Assembly: GCF_041051975.1 (NCBI RefSeq)
Contig: NZ_CP163435.1
Location: forward strand, 6,489,001-6,553,000
DNA from: Streptomyces sp. R21
Lineage (GTDB): Bacteria > Actinomycetota > Actinomycetes > Streptomycetales > Streptomycetaceae
DNA: 64,000 nucleotides
Reading direction: 5' to 3'
In this document: one piece after another, positions 34,699-43,700 of the stretch
How the letters are laid out: every line of letters begins with the position of its first letter
Position numbering within the stretch: the first letter of the stretch is position 1
The notes under the pieces: generated by a model
What the model saw: only the letters and a program-made list of their open reading frames with translations
What the model was told of the DNA's origin: nothing
The model's database searches: none
Position numbers and translations under genes: made by a program

Positions 34699-37254
34699 TC
34701 ACACCCACGTCCGGGGGCGGTAACGGTTGGCCCGTTCCACCAGGTCGATCCTCTCCTCGCCGCCCCGCGCGAGCCGGGCCAGCGTCCGGTACGAGCGCTC
34801 CAGGCCGAAGCGGAGGCCGCGCTCGTCCAGTGCGCTGCCGAGCAGCACATGTCCGCCCCCGGAAGCCGGAGCGGAACCCTGGCTACCGGAGAGTACCCAG
34901 TCCAGGGCGCTGCCAAGGACTTCCGTCGACAACTGCTCACGTCGGACCGCGTCCAGACCGTATCCGTCCAGGGCCTCCACCTGGCCCGCGGCGGCGGTCA
35001 GGTCGTCCAGGAACGGTGCGGCGGCCGCTGCCGTCAGCTCCTCGGCCATCCGCTGCCGCAGCCGCGCCCGCACGGCCGCGACCCGCGCCGCCGTGTAGTG
35101 GATGGACGACTCCGGTACGGATTCCATCGTGCGTACGGCAGCGCGGCGGTCGCCCGCCGCGAGCTGTACGCGGGCCAGGCCGAACGCCGAGCTGACATAG
35201 CTCGGGTCGGTCGACCACACCAGGCGGTAGTACTCGGCGGCGTTGTCCAGCTGCCCGAGGACCTCGGCGCACAGGCCGAGGGCCAGCTTGGGCGCGGGCT
35301 CGCCGGGGAACGCGTCGTAGATCGCGTCGAAGGACAGCGCCGCGATCTCCTGTTCCCCGGTGGCCAGCGCCGCAACGCCCCGGTACCAGACCACCCGCCA
35401 GTCGTCGGGGTGGTCCTTCTCCAGGGCTTCGATCGCCTTGGCCGCGCTGTTCAGCTCGCCCATCTCCAGCCGGGCCCGCAGCTCGCGCAGGCGCAGCTCC
35501 AGCGAGCCGGTCGGCGCGGCGTGCAGGGCGGTGATCAGCTCCGCGGGCGCCGAGGCCATCAGGCCCGCCAGGAAGCCCGCGTTGGGGTCGCCCGGGTCGA
35601 CACGCGGGACGGGCAGCGCGAGCGCCGTGGCGACCGGCTGCACGGGCTTGACCAGGGTGGCCGGGGCACTCGGCGGGAGCGCCGGGGTCCCGTTCGTCCC
35701 GTTCGCCGACGCGCGCTTCTTCGCCCGTACGGGAACCGCCCGCGCCCCGAGCCGCGACACGTCCCCGTCCAGCCGTCCGAACAACTCCGTGTCGGTGACC
35801 TTCAGTTCGGGTCCGAACAGGGTCGACAGGGCCGGGCGCGCCCGGCCCGTCTGCAGGGAGACGACCTCGCGCAGGACGCCCGTCAGCTGCTCGGCCATCT
35901 CCTGTGCGGAGGCGAACCGGCGGGCCGGGTCGGGGTCGGTGGCGCGCACGAGGAGCCGGTAGAAGGACTCGTACTGGCGGAAGACCTCGATGTTGTCCGG
36001 GTCGGGCAGGGAGTCCACGAACACGTTCGTGTAGCCCTGGAAGTCGAAGGTGAGGACGGCGAGGGTGCGGGCGACCGTGTAGAGGTCGGAGGCGACCGAC
36101 GGGCCGACCTCGGCGACCTCGGGCGCCTGGTAGCCCACCGTGCCGTAGATGGCCGACTCGTCGTCGTCCATCCTGCGCACCGCGCCCATGTCGATCAGCT
36201 TGAGCTGGTCCTCGGTCTGGATCGCGTTGTCGACCTTGAAGTCGCAGTACAGCAGGTTGCGGCTGTGCAGGTGCCCGAGCGCTTCGAGGGCCTCGATGCC
36301 GTACGCGCACGCCTGCTCGACCGGCAGCGGGTCCCGCTTCCCGGCGGGCGTACGGCGGTCGTTGGCGATCTCCTTGAGGGACTTGCCGCCGACGTACTCC
36401 ATGACGATGTATCCGTCGAGGGAGCCGGTGCGCTGGTCGAGGTGCTCGACGAAGTTGTAGATCCGGACGATGTTGGAGTGCTCGATCTCCGCGAGGAAGC
36501 GCCGCTCGGAGATCGCGGCCGCCATCGCGTCCTGGTCGCCCGTGTCGAGGAGACCCTTGAGGACGACCCAGCGGTCGGACACGGCCCGGTCCACGGCGAG
36601 GTAGACCCAGCCGAGGCCGCCGTGCGCCAGACAGCCCACGACCTCGTACTGGCCGTGCACGATGTCGCCGGTGCCCAGCTTCGGCACGAACGAGTAAGGG
36701 TGGCCGCACTTGGTGCAGAACCCCTCGGTGCGCCCGGTCCGCTCACCGCGCGAACGCCCCACCGGCGCCCCGCAGTCGGAGCGCGAGCAGAACCGCTTGC
36801 GCTCGGGCACCTCCGGGTTCTCCTGGACCATCCCGCGCGGGTCGGGCCGCGGCACGTCCGGTACCTGCACGAGCCCGACGCCGAGCCGGCTGCGCCCCGA
36901 GGTGCCGGAGGCCGTGCCGGAGCTGCGCACGGACACCGAACGGCCCGTGGACGAGCCCGACAGCGAGCGCGACAGACGTCCCGAGACCGAGCGCCGGGAC
37001 TGCGAGGACCGCGACGAGGCCCGCGAGCTGGCGCGTGAACTGCTGCGCGCGCTGCTGCTGTTCGACCCGCGCGAACCCTTGCCGCCCGCGGTGATCCCGG
37101 TGGGCGGCGAACTCAGGCTCCCGTTGGCCGAGACGACCGGTGCCAGACCGCACGTGTCGCAGTACAGCTCGCCGCCGCCCACGTCCTCGTACGACCCCTC
37201 GCAACCGGGCCGCTGGCACTTCTTCTGCTGCTGACCGACAGGCAGCTGACTCAC
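34699..37254 (-). CDS. pknG: PknG-like Ser/Thr protein kinase with TPR domain
   Basis: An 851-aa soluble kinase. An extra N-terminal ribbon (C13, C18, C32, C35) precedes a Ser/Arg-rich region (61-125). A rubredoxin-like pair follows, FCSRSDCG...FCTKCGHPY (C156, C161, C180, C183), as in PknG. The kinase domain (about 203-460) has Lys233 (VVLKGL), LLYCDFKVDN with Asp338 in place of HRD, and LIDMGAVRR with Asp355 in place of DFG. TPR-like helices and the PknG C-terminal domain fill 540-851. In mycobacteria PknG phosphorylates GarA to tune 2-oxoglutarate metabolism on amino-acid signals from GlnH/GlnX, and glnH- and glnX-like genes are in this operon. GTG 37254 start. The Ser-rich region is a plausible autophosphorylation zone. 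Confidence 0.94.
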   Translation of the reverse strand: MSQLPVGQQQKKCQRPGCEGSYEDVGGGELYCDTCGLAPVVSANGSLSSPPTGITAGGKGSRGSNSSSARSSSRASSRASSRSSQSRRSVSGRLSRSLSGSSTGRSVSVRSSGTASGTSGRSRLGVGLVQVPDVPRPDPRGMVQENPEVPERKRFCSRSDCGAPVGRSRGERTGRTEGFCTKCGHPYSFVPKLGTGDIVHGQYEVVGCLAHGGLGWVYLAVDRAVSDRWVVLKGLLDTGDQDAMAAAISERRFLAEIEHSNIVRIYNFVEHLDQRTGSLDGYIVMEYVGGKSLKEIANDRRTPAGKRDPLPVEQACAYGIEALEALGHLHSRNLLYCDFKVDNAIQTEDQLKLIDMGAVRRMDDDESAIYGTVGYQAPEVAEVGPSVASDLYTVARTLAVLTFDFQGYTNVFVDSLPDPDNIEVFRQYESFYRLLVRATDPDPARRFASAQEMAEQLTGVLREVVSLQTGRARPALSTLFGPELKVTDTELFGRLDGDVSRLGARAVPVRAKKRASANGTNGTPALPPSAPATLVKPVQPVATALALPVPRVDPGDPNAGFLAGLMASAPAELITALHAAPTGSLELRLRELRARLEMGELNSAAKAIEALEKDHPDDWRVVWYRGVAALATGEQEIAALSFDAIYDAFPGEPAPKLALGLCAEVLGQLDNAAEYYRLVWSTDPSYVSSAFGLARVQLAAGDRRAAVRTMESVPESSIHYTAARVAAVRARLRQRMAEELTAAAAAPFLDDLTAAAGQVEALDGYGLDAVRREQLSTEVLGSALDWVLSGSQGSAPASGGGHVLLGSALDERGLRFGLERSYRTLARLARGGEERIDLVERANRYRPRTWV

Positions 37255-37273
37255 ACTCCATCACCTCTCACGC

Positions 37274-38599
37274 TCACGCGTCCGGCCCCCTCCGGTCCGT
37301 GGGCCCGCCCTGGTCGGGCACCCGTGGGCTGAGCAGATCGGCGGCCGCCCGCTGATAGCGCAGCACGGCCTCCGACGCGACGCGCAGGTCGCAGGGCGCG
37401 CTCCACAGCATGCGGCGCGCCGCGTCGTAGCGCTCGATGAGGAACGGGTCCTCCGCGAGCCCGTGCCGGGCGACCTTCGCCTTGTACGCGTCGAGGCGGC
37501 CGCGCAGCTCCGCGCGGACCGCCAGCGGTGCGGTGACCGCGGTCAACGACTCGCGGGCACGCAGCAGTTCGTCCTCCGCCCGCTCCTCCAGCGCCTCCAG
37601 GAGCGGGGAGAGCCGGTGCCACTGTGCGTGTCTGCGGTACTCCGCGGCCGTCGCCAGCTGCTCCTGGAGCGCGGTCGGCGGACCGCTGACCGCGGGCACC
37701 TCGGACGCGGCGATCTTCGCGAGGACCTCGCCGCGGGCGCTGCGCGCCTCGGCGAGGGTGCGGTCCGCGCGGCTGAGCACATCGCGCAGCTTCACCAGCC
37801 GGGCCTCGGCGTCCTGGCGGACGGTGAGCACGGCGTCGATCTCGCGGCGCACCTCCTCCAGGGCGCGCGCCTCGCGGTCGTACGTCGCCGTGTCCGGACG
37901 TCCACCGCCGGGCGCCGAACTCCCTTGCGTGGGAACCCAGTAGGCCAGCGGGTCGGACACCACCTGTTCCCTGAGCGTCGTCAGGGTGTGGGTGATCTGT
38001 TCGAGGTCGTCGCCCGCCGGGTGCTCGCCGGGGCGCACGCCCACGGAGTGCGCGAGCCTGCGGGTGCGCTGGAGCTCCGCGGCCAGTAAATCTATCCGGG
38101 CGGGCAGCGCGGACCATACGGCGTCCGCGGCGACGACCATGTCGAGCGACGACGCGTACAGCTCGTTCATCCGCTCCACGAGCGCGGCCAGCGAGAAGTG
38201 CTCGCTCAGCTTGCCCGTGCCGGCGAGCGTCGGCGCGTTCGCCGTGGCCGTGGCGCTGCCGGCGACCGTGACGCTCTCGCCGCGCAGCAGCTCGGTGAGC
38301 TCCACCAGGTCCTCGCGGCTCGACCAGCGGCGCCGCGAACGGATCTCCCGCGCGGAGCGCAGCGCGTCGGCGTACGCGTCGAAGTACGCCCACAGCAGCG
38401 TGATCGAGGCCTCCGCCGCCGTCCAGCGCTCCTTGGTCGTGCCGGTCAGCTGCGCGCCTTCGAGGAGTCTGCGGCCCGCGTGGTCCTGGAGGGCGAGGAG
38501 CGAGGTCTCGATGGCCTCGTGCTCCGCGCCGAGCCGCGCCAGCGCACGGTCCACCTCGTCCCGGTCCATCACCGGCCCGGGGGGTCCCGTGACGCCCAT
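37274..38599 (-). CDS. Coiled-coil protein of the PknG cluster
   Basis: A 441-aa mostly helical soluble protein starting at ATG 38599 with GAGAGGTGAT upstream. Predicted coiled-coil stretches lie at about 15-50, 165-210 and 235-310 (EEVRREIDAVLTVRQDAEARLVKLRDVLSRADRTLAEARSA) and again at 325-400. No enzymatic motif and no membrane span. It lies between the glnH-like and pknG-like genes with short gaps on both sides (20-70 nt), so it is part of the operon. It is not present in the mycobacterial glnX-glnH-pknG operon as I know it. A structural or adaptor role between membrane sensor and kinase is possible but is only inferred from place. Confidence 0.8.
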   Translation of the reverse strand: MGVTGPPGPVMDRDEVDRALARLGAEHEAIETSLLALQDHAGRRLLEGAQLTGTTKERWTAAEASITLLWAYFDAYADALRSAREIRSRRRWSSREDLVELTELLRGESVTVAGSATATANAPTLAGTGKLSEHFSLAALVERMNELYASSLDMVVAADAVWSALPARIDLLAAELQRTRRLAHSVGVRPGEHPAGDDLEQITHTLTTLREQVVSDPLAYWVPTQGSSAPGGGRPDTATYDREARALEEVRREIDAVLTVRQDAEARLVKLRDVLSRADRTLAEARSARGEVLAKIAASEVPAVSGPPTALQEQLATAAEYRRHAQWHRLSPLLEALEERAEDELLRARESLTAVTAPLAVRAELRGRLDAYKAKVARHGLAEDPFLIERYDAARRMLWSAPCDLRVASEAVLRYQRAAADLLSPRVPDQGGPTDRRGPDA

Positions 38600-38666
38600 C
38601 GATCACCTCTCGCTGCTCTGGTTGCCCGTAGTTGCTTCTGTGCTGCGTCGGTTGCGCGTACTTCGC

Positions 38667-39692
38667 CTACTGGTACTTCGCCGTGGGCGGGTTCGCCGAC
38701 TCGGAGTCCGCGCCGAGGGTCGGCGACAGCCACTTGTCGTACGAGGCGCGCCAGCCGCTCTTGCGGTAGTCGACGAGGACCTGGTTGACCCGGCGTACCA
38801 GATCGTCCGCGGTCTTGTTCATCGCCACGCCGTAGTACTCGGTGGTGAAGCGCTTGCCCTTGAGCTCGACCGTCGGGTCCTGCGCGGCCTGGCTCGCGGC
38901 GAGCGCGCCGTCGGTCACCACGGCGTCGACCTCGCCGAGCTGCAGCCGTACCAGGCAGTCGAGTTGGTTGGGGACGGTGGTGGATATGTCGGCGGTGGAG
39001 GCGAGTTTGTCCGCCTTCTGGTCGGCCTCCAGCTGGTCGTGCGCCGTGGAGCCGTCCGCCGAGCAGATCTTCTTCTCCGCCAGCGACTTGTCGTACCCCG
39101 TGATGCCCGACTTCTTCGGGGCCAGGACCTGCTGGCCGGTCAGGAAGTAGGGCGCGGAGAACTTGACGTCCTCCAGCCGGTCACAGGTGATCGTCATGGT
39201 GCGGACCACCATGTCGACCTGCCCGCCCTGGATCGCGGGGATGCGCTGGTTGGTGGGGATGGCGTGGAAGCGGATCTTGTCCGGGCTGCCGAGGATGTCC
39301 TGGGCGATGCGGTGGGCCAGATCGATGTCGAAGCCCTCCAGGTCGCTGCCCTGCTTCGCGCTGTTCGGGTCGCGGTAGCCCCAGCGGTAGCTGTTCTGGT
39401 CGACGCCGACCGACAGATAGCCGCGCTTCTTGATGGCGGCGATCGTCCTGCCGCTCTCGCTCCCGGACGGGTTCAGGCTCTGGTCCTGCGGATCGGTGCA
39501 CGCCTTCGCGGCCCGCGCCTGGGTGCCCTGGGCCACTCCCTGGCCGCCGATACCCGTGGATCCGTCACCGCTCCTGCCGGGGCCGCACAGCGGGAGCACC
39601 AGCGCGAACACCGCGGTGAGGGCGCAGGCGACAGCCATCGCGCCCACGCCGCCCCAGCCCTTCAGGCTTGCCCTCAGACGTCGTGCAGTCAT
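38667..39692 (-). CDS. GlnH-like extracytoplasmic amino-acid-binding protein
   Basis: A 341-aa type II periplasmic-binding-fold protein (SBP_bac_3). The start is ATG 39692 with GAGGGGGAG upstream; GTG 39710 overlapping the glnX-like stop is an alternative. One N-terminal hydrophobic segment (AVACALTAVFALVLPL) with a Cys nearby acts as signal or anchor. Conserved parts: LSVGVDQNSYRWGYRD, LEGFDIDLAHRIAQDIL, IPAIQGGQVDMVVRTMTIT, FSAPYFLTGQQVL, VRLQLGEVDAVVTDG and YYGVAMNKTADDLVRRVN. In mycobacteria GlnH binds Asp/Glu and signals through GlnX to PknG. No transporter ATPase or permease is adjacent here, supporting a sensor rather than an uptake role. Confidence 0.9.
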   Translation of the reverse strand: MTARRLRASLKGWGGVGAMAVACALTAVFALVLPLCGPGRSGDGSTGIGGQGVAQGTQARAAKACTDPQDQSLNPSGSESGRTIAAIKKRGYLSVGVDQNSYRWGYRDPNSAKQGSDLEGFDIDLAHRIAQDILGSPDKIRFHAIPTNQRIPAIQGGQVDMVVRTMTITCDRLEDVKFSAPYFLTGQQVLAPKKSGITGYDKSLAEKKICSADGSTAHDQLEADQKADKLASTADISTTVPNQLDCLVRLQLGEVDAVVTDGALAASQAAQDPTVELKGKRFTTEYYGVAMNKTADDLVRRVNQVLVDYRKSGWRASYDKWLSPTLGADSESANPPTAKYQ

Positions 39693-39706
39693 TGCCGCTC
39701 CCCCTC

Positions 39707-41161
39707 TCACCGGTACTCCGACAGCCTGCGCCCGATGCCCAGCACCGCGCCCGCGGCGGCGAGCACGGCGAGCACCGCAGCGCCCAGCGCCAGGCCGGTC
39801 ATCGCACCCCGGCCGTCGCTCGCCGCCTGCTTGAACTCGCTCTGCTCATGGCCGATCGCCATCTCAAGGCTGGAGTCGACGCCGGCGAAGCACACGCGGG
39901 TCGGCTGCTTCGCCGTGGAGCCGATGACCTTGTCCAGGGCGCCCTGGTAGTCGCCCGAGTCGTCGGCCTTGCGGGCCACCTTGTGACGGGACTTCCATTC
40001 CTTCATGTTGGCGGTGGCGGCCTTCACGGGGTCCGCGCCCGCCTTGTCGTCGGCGAGGCTCGCGGCCTTGGCCAGGCCCGTGGTGAGGTCGCCCATCTGC
40101 TTGTTGAAGTCGTCGTCGAAGGCGTCCACCGTGTCGCCGTTCGCCAGCTTCCTCGTCTCGGCGCCGCGGCTGACCAGGGTCAGGTTCTCGTTGCCCCGGG
40201 CCTTGAGCGAGGCGATGCGGGCGTCGTTGAGCACGTGCAGCGAGCGCACGCCGTGGTCGTAGGACTCCTCGAGCCCCGCACGGGCGACGCTGTGTCCGAC
40301 GACCAGCCACAGCAGGACCACCGCGGAGGCGGCCGTCGCGCCGGCCAGTCCCTGGTTCAACACCCGGTTCGTACGGCGGTAGTTGCGTCGCTGGGCCCAG
40401 AACAGGCCGCCGAGCGCGAGGACGCCGAGACCGATCGCGGCCCATGGATAGGGCTTCGCGTCGGCGTAGTCCGAGTTCAGCCGCTGGTTCTCCGTCGTGT
40501 AGAGCTTCTCGGCCGCGGGGAGCATCTGGTGCTGCATCTTGTCGTTCGCGTACCGCAGGTAGGCGCCGCCCAGCGGGTAGCCCAGGCGGTTGTTGGCGCG
40601 GGCGCGCTCGACGAGGCCCTTGTACTCCGGCAGTAGCTTGTTGAGCTTGGCGATGGTGTCCGCGGAGGGGGAGCCGGGCTCGGAGCTGGCGGCCGCGGTG
40701 ATCAGCTTGTCGGCGGCCGTCCTGATGTCGGCCTCGTACTGCTTGCGGGAGTCCGCCGGTTCCTGGCCGCCCGCGAGGAACCCGCTGGAGGCCTGGGTGT
40801 TGGCGTCGGCGAGCGAGCGGTAGATGTCCGCGGCGCCGGCGCTCAGCGGCTGGCTGCTGTGCAGCACGTCGTCCGCGGCGGCCGAACGGTCCGTCATCTG
40901 CCAGGCCGTGACCGCCCCGAACGCGATGACCAGCAGGGCGAGGACGGCGCCGATGATCCGCAGCCGCCCCGGCTCCGTCGTCGCCGCCGCGCGCAGCCGG
41001 TCGACGCCTTCCGCGAACGCCGTACGGCGTGGGGGACGGGGCTCGGGCGCGGCGGGGCCGGGCGGCGGCACCGGAGGCCCGGACTGCGGCGGCACGGCCG
41101 GCATCGTGGGCGCGCCCCAGCCGGGTGGCGCCGTGCTGTTGCCCTTCGGCGGGTATGTCAC
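39707..41161 (-). CDS. GlnX-like membrane signal protein
   Basis: A 484-aa protein from GTG 41161 (GGGGGAGG upstream), first gene of the signalling operon. Pro-rich cytosolic N-terminus (1-60). Four membrane segments: about 69-88 (IIGAVLALLVIAFGAVTAW), 240-258 (AIGLGVLALGGLFWAQ), 275-297 (ATAASAVVLLWLVVGH) and 455-478 (LALGAAVLAVLAAAGAVLG). Between them lie two helical extracytoplasmic domains, resembling chemoreceptor-type four-helix sensors. Length, topology and position beside glnH and pknG match mycobacterial GlnX, which relays the GlnH signal. It has no kinase or HAMP motif. Confidence 0.85.
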   Translation of the reverse strand: MTYPPKGNSTAPPGWGAPTMPAVPPQSGPPVPPPGPAAPEPRPPRRTAFAEGVDRLRAAATTEPGRLRIIGAVLALLVIAFGAVTAWQMTDRSAAADDVLHSSQPLSAGAADIYRSLADANTQASSGFLAGGQEPADSRKQYEADIRTAADKLITAAASSEPGSPSADTIAKLNKLLPEYKGLVERARANNRLGYPLGGAYLRYANDKMQHQMLPAAEKLYTTENQRLNSDYADAKPYPWAAIGLGVLALGGLFWAQRRNYRRTNRVLNQGLAGATAASAVVLLWLVVGHSVARAGLEESYDHGVRSLHVLNDARIASLKARGNENLTLVSRGAETRKLANGDTVDAFDDDFNKQMGDLTTGLAKAASLADDKAGADPVKAATANMKEWKSRHKVARKADDSGDYQGALDKVIGSTAKQPTRVCFAGVDSSLEMAIGHEQSEFKQAASDGRGAMTGLALGAAVLAVLAAAGAVLGIGRRLSEYR

Positions 41162-41461
41162 GTGACCTCCCCCATGGTCATCCGTCGGTCACCTTCAACC
41201 GCGTGCGCGAGGCACACGGAAGGAGGTACACGGCGGCAAGTATCGCCGCCGGGACTGACATCCGCACAGGCCTTGACTGGATCTTGTTCGGATTGCAGCA
41301 CATCCTTCGCATGCGCGGCACACCGCCCGAGGCTCGCGCGGCACACCACCGGGACGGATGCGCAGCACAAAGCTCCCCGCACCACCCCCCTTCCCATGAA
41401 TACGCGATCGGGATGTGTTCGGTTCCCTTCGGGAGCCGGGTGGTTCGCACCGGCGCCCCCG
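41162..41461. other. Intergenic region upstream of the glnX-like gene
   Basis: 300 nt between the start of the glnX-like gene and the end of csnK, both on the minus strand. It should hold the signalling-operon promoter. A small hairpin GGCGGC-aagtatc-GCCGCC lies at 41236-41254. No convincing -10/-35 pair or terminator was recognised, and open frames here have no ribosome site. Confidence 0.5.
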
Positions 41462-42430
41462 CTACTCCCTCTCGTAATGCGCCCGCACGCGCGCGTGCAC
41501 CTCGGCGGGGGCCTCCATGTGGTCGAGTCCGAGCAGCACCGCGCCCAGGACCGGGCTCGCCGTGACCACTTGGGGGACCGCCTTGGGGGCGCGGTCCGCG
41601 AGGAGGTCGCGGATGCGGTCGTCGAGCTGGGGGTGGCGTGCGGCGAGGATGCTGCCGCCGAGGAGGACCGGGGTCTCCTCGTCCAGCAGGGCGAGACGGG
41701 TCAGGGCAACCGTGGCCATCGCGACCACCTCGTCCGCGAGCCGGTCGACGATCGCCCGGGCCACCGGGTCGCCGTCCACCGCGGTGGCGAACAGCACCGG
41801 GGTGAGCTCGTGCCGCCGGGGGTGCGCGATGTGCTCCAGGTGCAGCGCCTCGATCAGCGCGTACATGGAGTCGAGCCCGAAGTGCGCCGGCAGGGTGCGG
41901 GCCAGCGCCGTGGGCCCGCCCCGCCCGTCCTCGGCCCGCGCGGCGTACCAGAGGGCCTCCTCCGCCAGGCCCCAGCCGCCGCCCCAGTCACCGGAGATGC
42001 GGCCGATCGCGGGGAAGCGCGCGGTGCGCCCGTCGGGCCGCATGCCGACGCAGTTGATGCCGGCCCCGCACACCACGGCGACCCCGCGCGGCTCGGCGAT
42101 CCCGGCCCGCAGGATCGCGAAGGTGTCGTTGCGCACCTCCACGGTCGCCCCCCACGCGCGCGCGTGCAGCGCGGCGGCCAACTGCTCCTCCTCCACCGGG
42201 AGATCGGCGTTGGCGAGACACGCCGACACATGGGCCACCGAGGTGACGCCCGCCTCGGCGAAGGCCCGCCCGACGGTCTCGGCGAGCGAGTCCACCGCCA
42301 CCCCGATGCCCACCGTCGGCGGCCGGAACCCGCCGCCGCGCGCCGTGCCCACGATGTCCCCCGCGGCGGTCACGACGGCGACGTCGGTCTTGCTGTTGCC
42401 CGCGTCGATGGCGAGGACACCTGCCGTCAT
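41462..42430 (-). CDS. csnK: N-acetylglucosamine/glucosamine-type sugar kinase CsnK
   Basis: A 322-aa ASKHA-fold kinase of the BadF/N-acetylglucosamine-kinase group. Motifs: phosphate 1 LAIDAGNSKTDVAVV at the N-terminus; adenosine and connect regions VEVRNDTFAILRAG and GVAVVCGAGINCVGMRPDG; ISGDWGGGWGLAEEAL; and VLLGGSILAA near 260. It phosphorylates an amino sugar with ATP. By its place at the end of the cluster it corresponds to CsnK (SCO2662), proposed to phosphorylate imported glucosamine. ATG 42430 overlaps the csnH stop by 4 nt. Cytosolic. Confidence 0.87.
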   Translation of the reverse strand: MTAGVLAIDAGNSKTDVAVVTAAGDIVGTARGGGFRPPTVGIGVAVDSLAETVGRAFAEAGVTSVAHVSACLANADLPVEEEQLAAALHARAWGATVEVRNDTFAILRAGIAEPRGVAVVCGAGINCVGMRPDGRTARFPAIGRISGDWGGGWGLAEEALWYAARAEDGRGGPTALARTLPAHFGLDSMYALIEALHLEHIAHPRRHELTPVLFATAVDGDPVARAIVDRLADEVVAMATVALTRLALLDEETPVLLGGSILAARHPQLDDRIRDLLADRAPKAVPQVVTASPVLGAVLLGLDHMEAPAEVHARVRAHYERE

Positions 42431-43692
42431 GCCCACGCGAGGTGCTCCCGGTTGTGCGCGATCAGCAGGTCGGTGAGGGTGTCGGCGTACGCGTACTGGC
42501 CGACCAGCGGGTGGGCCAGCAGCGCCCGGAACACCCGGTCGCGGCCGCCGCGCAGGGCGGCTTCGAGCGCCAGGTCCTCGTAGGCCGTCACGTTCGCCAT
42601 CAGGCCCGCGAACAGCGGGTCCACCGTCGGGACGGCCAGCGGGGTCGCGCCCTTGTGCCCGACGGCCGCCTGCACCTCGATGACGGCGTCGTCCGGCAGG
42701 AAGGGCAGGGTGCCCCGGTTGTAGGTGTTGACCACCTGGTAGGGGCTGCCTCCTGAGCCCAGCAGCGAGGCCGCGAGGTCCACGGCGGCCTCGGAGTAGT
42801 AGGCGCCGCCGCGCTTGGCGAGCAGCTCCGGTTTCTCGTCGAGGGCCGGGTCGCCGTACATCTTCAGCAACTGCCGCTCCATCTCGGCGACTTCCGCGGC
42901 CCGTGAGGGCTTGGTGCCCAGCTCTCGTACGACCTCGTCGTGTGCGTAGTAGTAGCGCAGGTAGTACGACGGGACCACGCCGAGGCGGTCGACGATGCTG
43001 CGCGGCAGGCGCAGGTCGTCGGCGACGGCGTCGCCGTGCTCGGCGAGGAGACCCGGGAGGACGTTCTCGCCCTCGGGACCCCCGAGCCGCACACTGGTCT
43101 CCCAGGTGAGGTGGTTGAGGCCCACATGGTCCAGATGCACATCGGCGGGTGCGACGCCGAGCATCCCGGCGAACTTCCGCTGGAAGCCGATCGCCACGTT
43201 GCACAGCCCGACGGCCTTGTGCCCGGCCTGGAGCAGCGCGCGGGTGACGATCCCGACCGGGTTGGTGAAGTCGATGATCCAGGCGTCCGGGTTGCTGCGG
43301 CGGACCCGCTCGGCGATGTCCAGCACCACCGGCACCGTGCGCAGCGCCTTGGCGAGGCCGCCCGCGCCCGTGGTCTCCTGTCCGACGCAGCCGCACTCCA
43401 GCGGCCAGGTCTCGTCCTCCTGGCGTGCCGCCTGACCGCCGACGCGCAGCTGCAGCAGCACCGCGTCGGCGTCCTCGACGCCCGCGTCCAGGTCGGAGGT
43501 GGTGACGATCCGCCCGGCGTGCCCCTGCTTGGCGAAGATCCGCCGCGCCAGCCCGCCCACCAGCTCCAGCCGGTCGGCGGCCGGGTCGACGAGGACCAGC
43601 TCCTCGATCGGCAGGGTGTCCCGCAACCGGGCGAAGCCGTCGATGAGTTCAGGGGTGTAGGTGGACCCCCCGCCCACTACTGCCAGTTTCAT
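42427..43692 (-). CDS. csnH: GH4-family glycosidase CsnH
   Basis: A 421-aa NAD- and metal-dependent glycoside hydrolase of family 4 (6-phospho-beta-glucosidase type). The Rossmann motif is VVGGGSTYTPELI at residues 5-17. Also present: LLQLRVGGQAARQEDE, ECGCVGQETTGAGGLAKALR, IIDFTNPVGIVTRAL, and LCNVAIGFQRKF with the metal-binding Cys; the nearby NHLTW and YYLRYYY segments are typical of GH4. The enzyme works by NAD-dependent oxidation-elimination at C3. In the csn pathway it is expected to cleave imported glucosamine oligosaccharides, though substrate phosphorylation state is unproven. The ribosome site is weak and the gap to csnG is 8 nt. Confidence 0.88.
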   Translation of the reverse strand: MKLAVVGGGSTYTPELIDGFARLRDTLPIEELVLVDPAADRLELVGGLARRIFAKQGHAGRIVTTSDLDAGVEDADAVLLQLRVGGQAARQEDETWPLECGCVGQETTGAGGLAKALRTVPVVLDIAERVRRSNPDAWIIDFTNPVGIVTRALLQAGHKAVGLCNVAIGFQRKFAGMLGVAPADVHLDHVGLNHLTWETSVRLGGPEGENVLPGLLAEHGDAVADDLRLPRSIVDRLGVVPSYYLRYYYAHDEVVRELGTKPSRAAEVAEMERQLLKMYGDPALDEKPELLAKRGGAYYSEAAVDLAASLLGSGGSPYQVVNTYNRGTLPFLPDDAVIEVQAAVGHKGATPLAVPTVDPLFAGLMANVTAYEDLALEAALRGGRDRVFRALLAHPLVGQYAYADTLTDLLIAHNREHLAWA

Positions 43693-43700
43693 AGTCAGCG

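Noticed and set aside
41178..41450. A 90-codon minus-strand frame between csnK and the glnX-like gene
   Set aside because: No ribosome site, atypical Cys/Trp/Arg-rich composition, and it occupies the expected promoter region.
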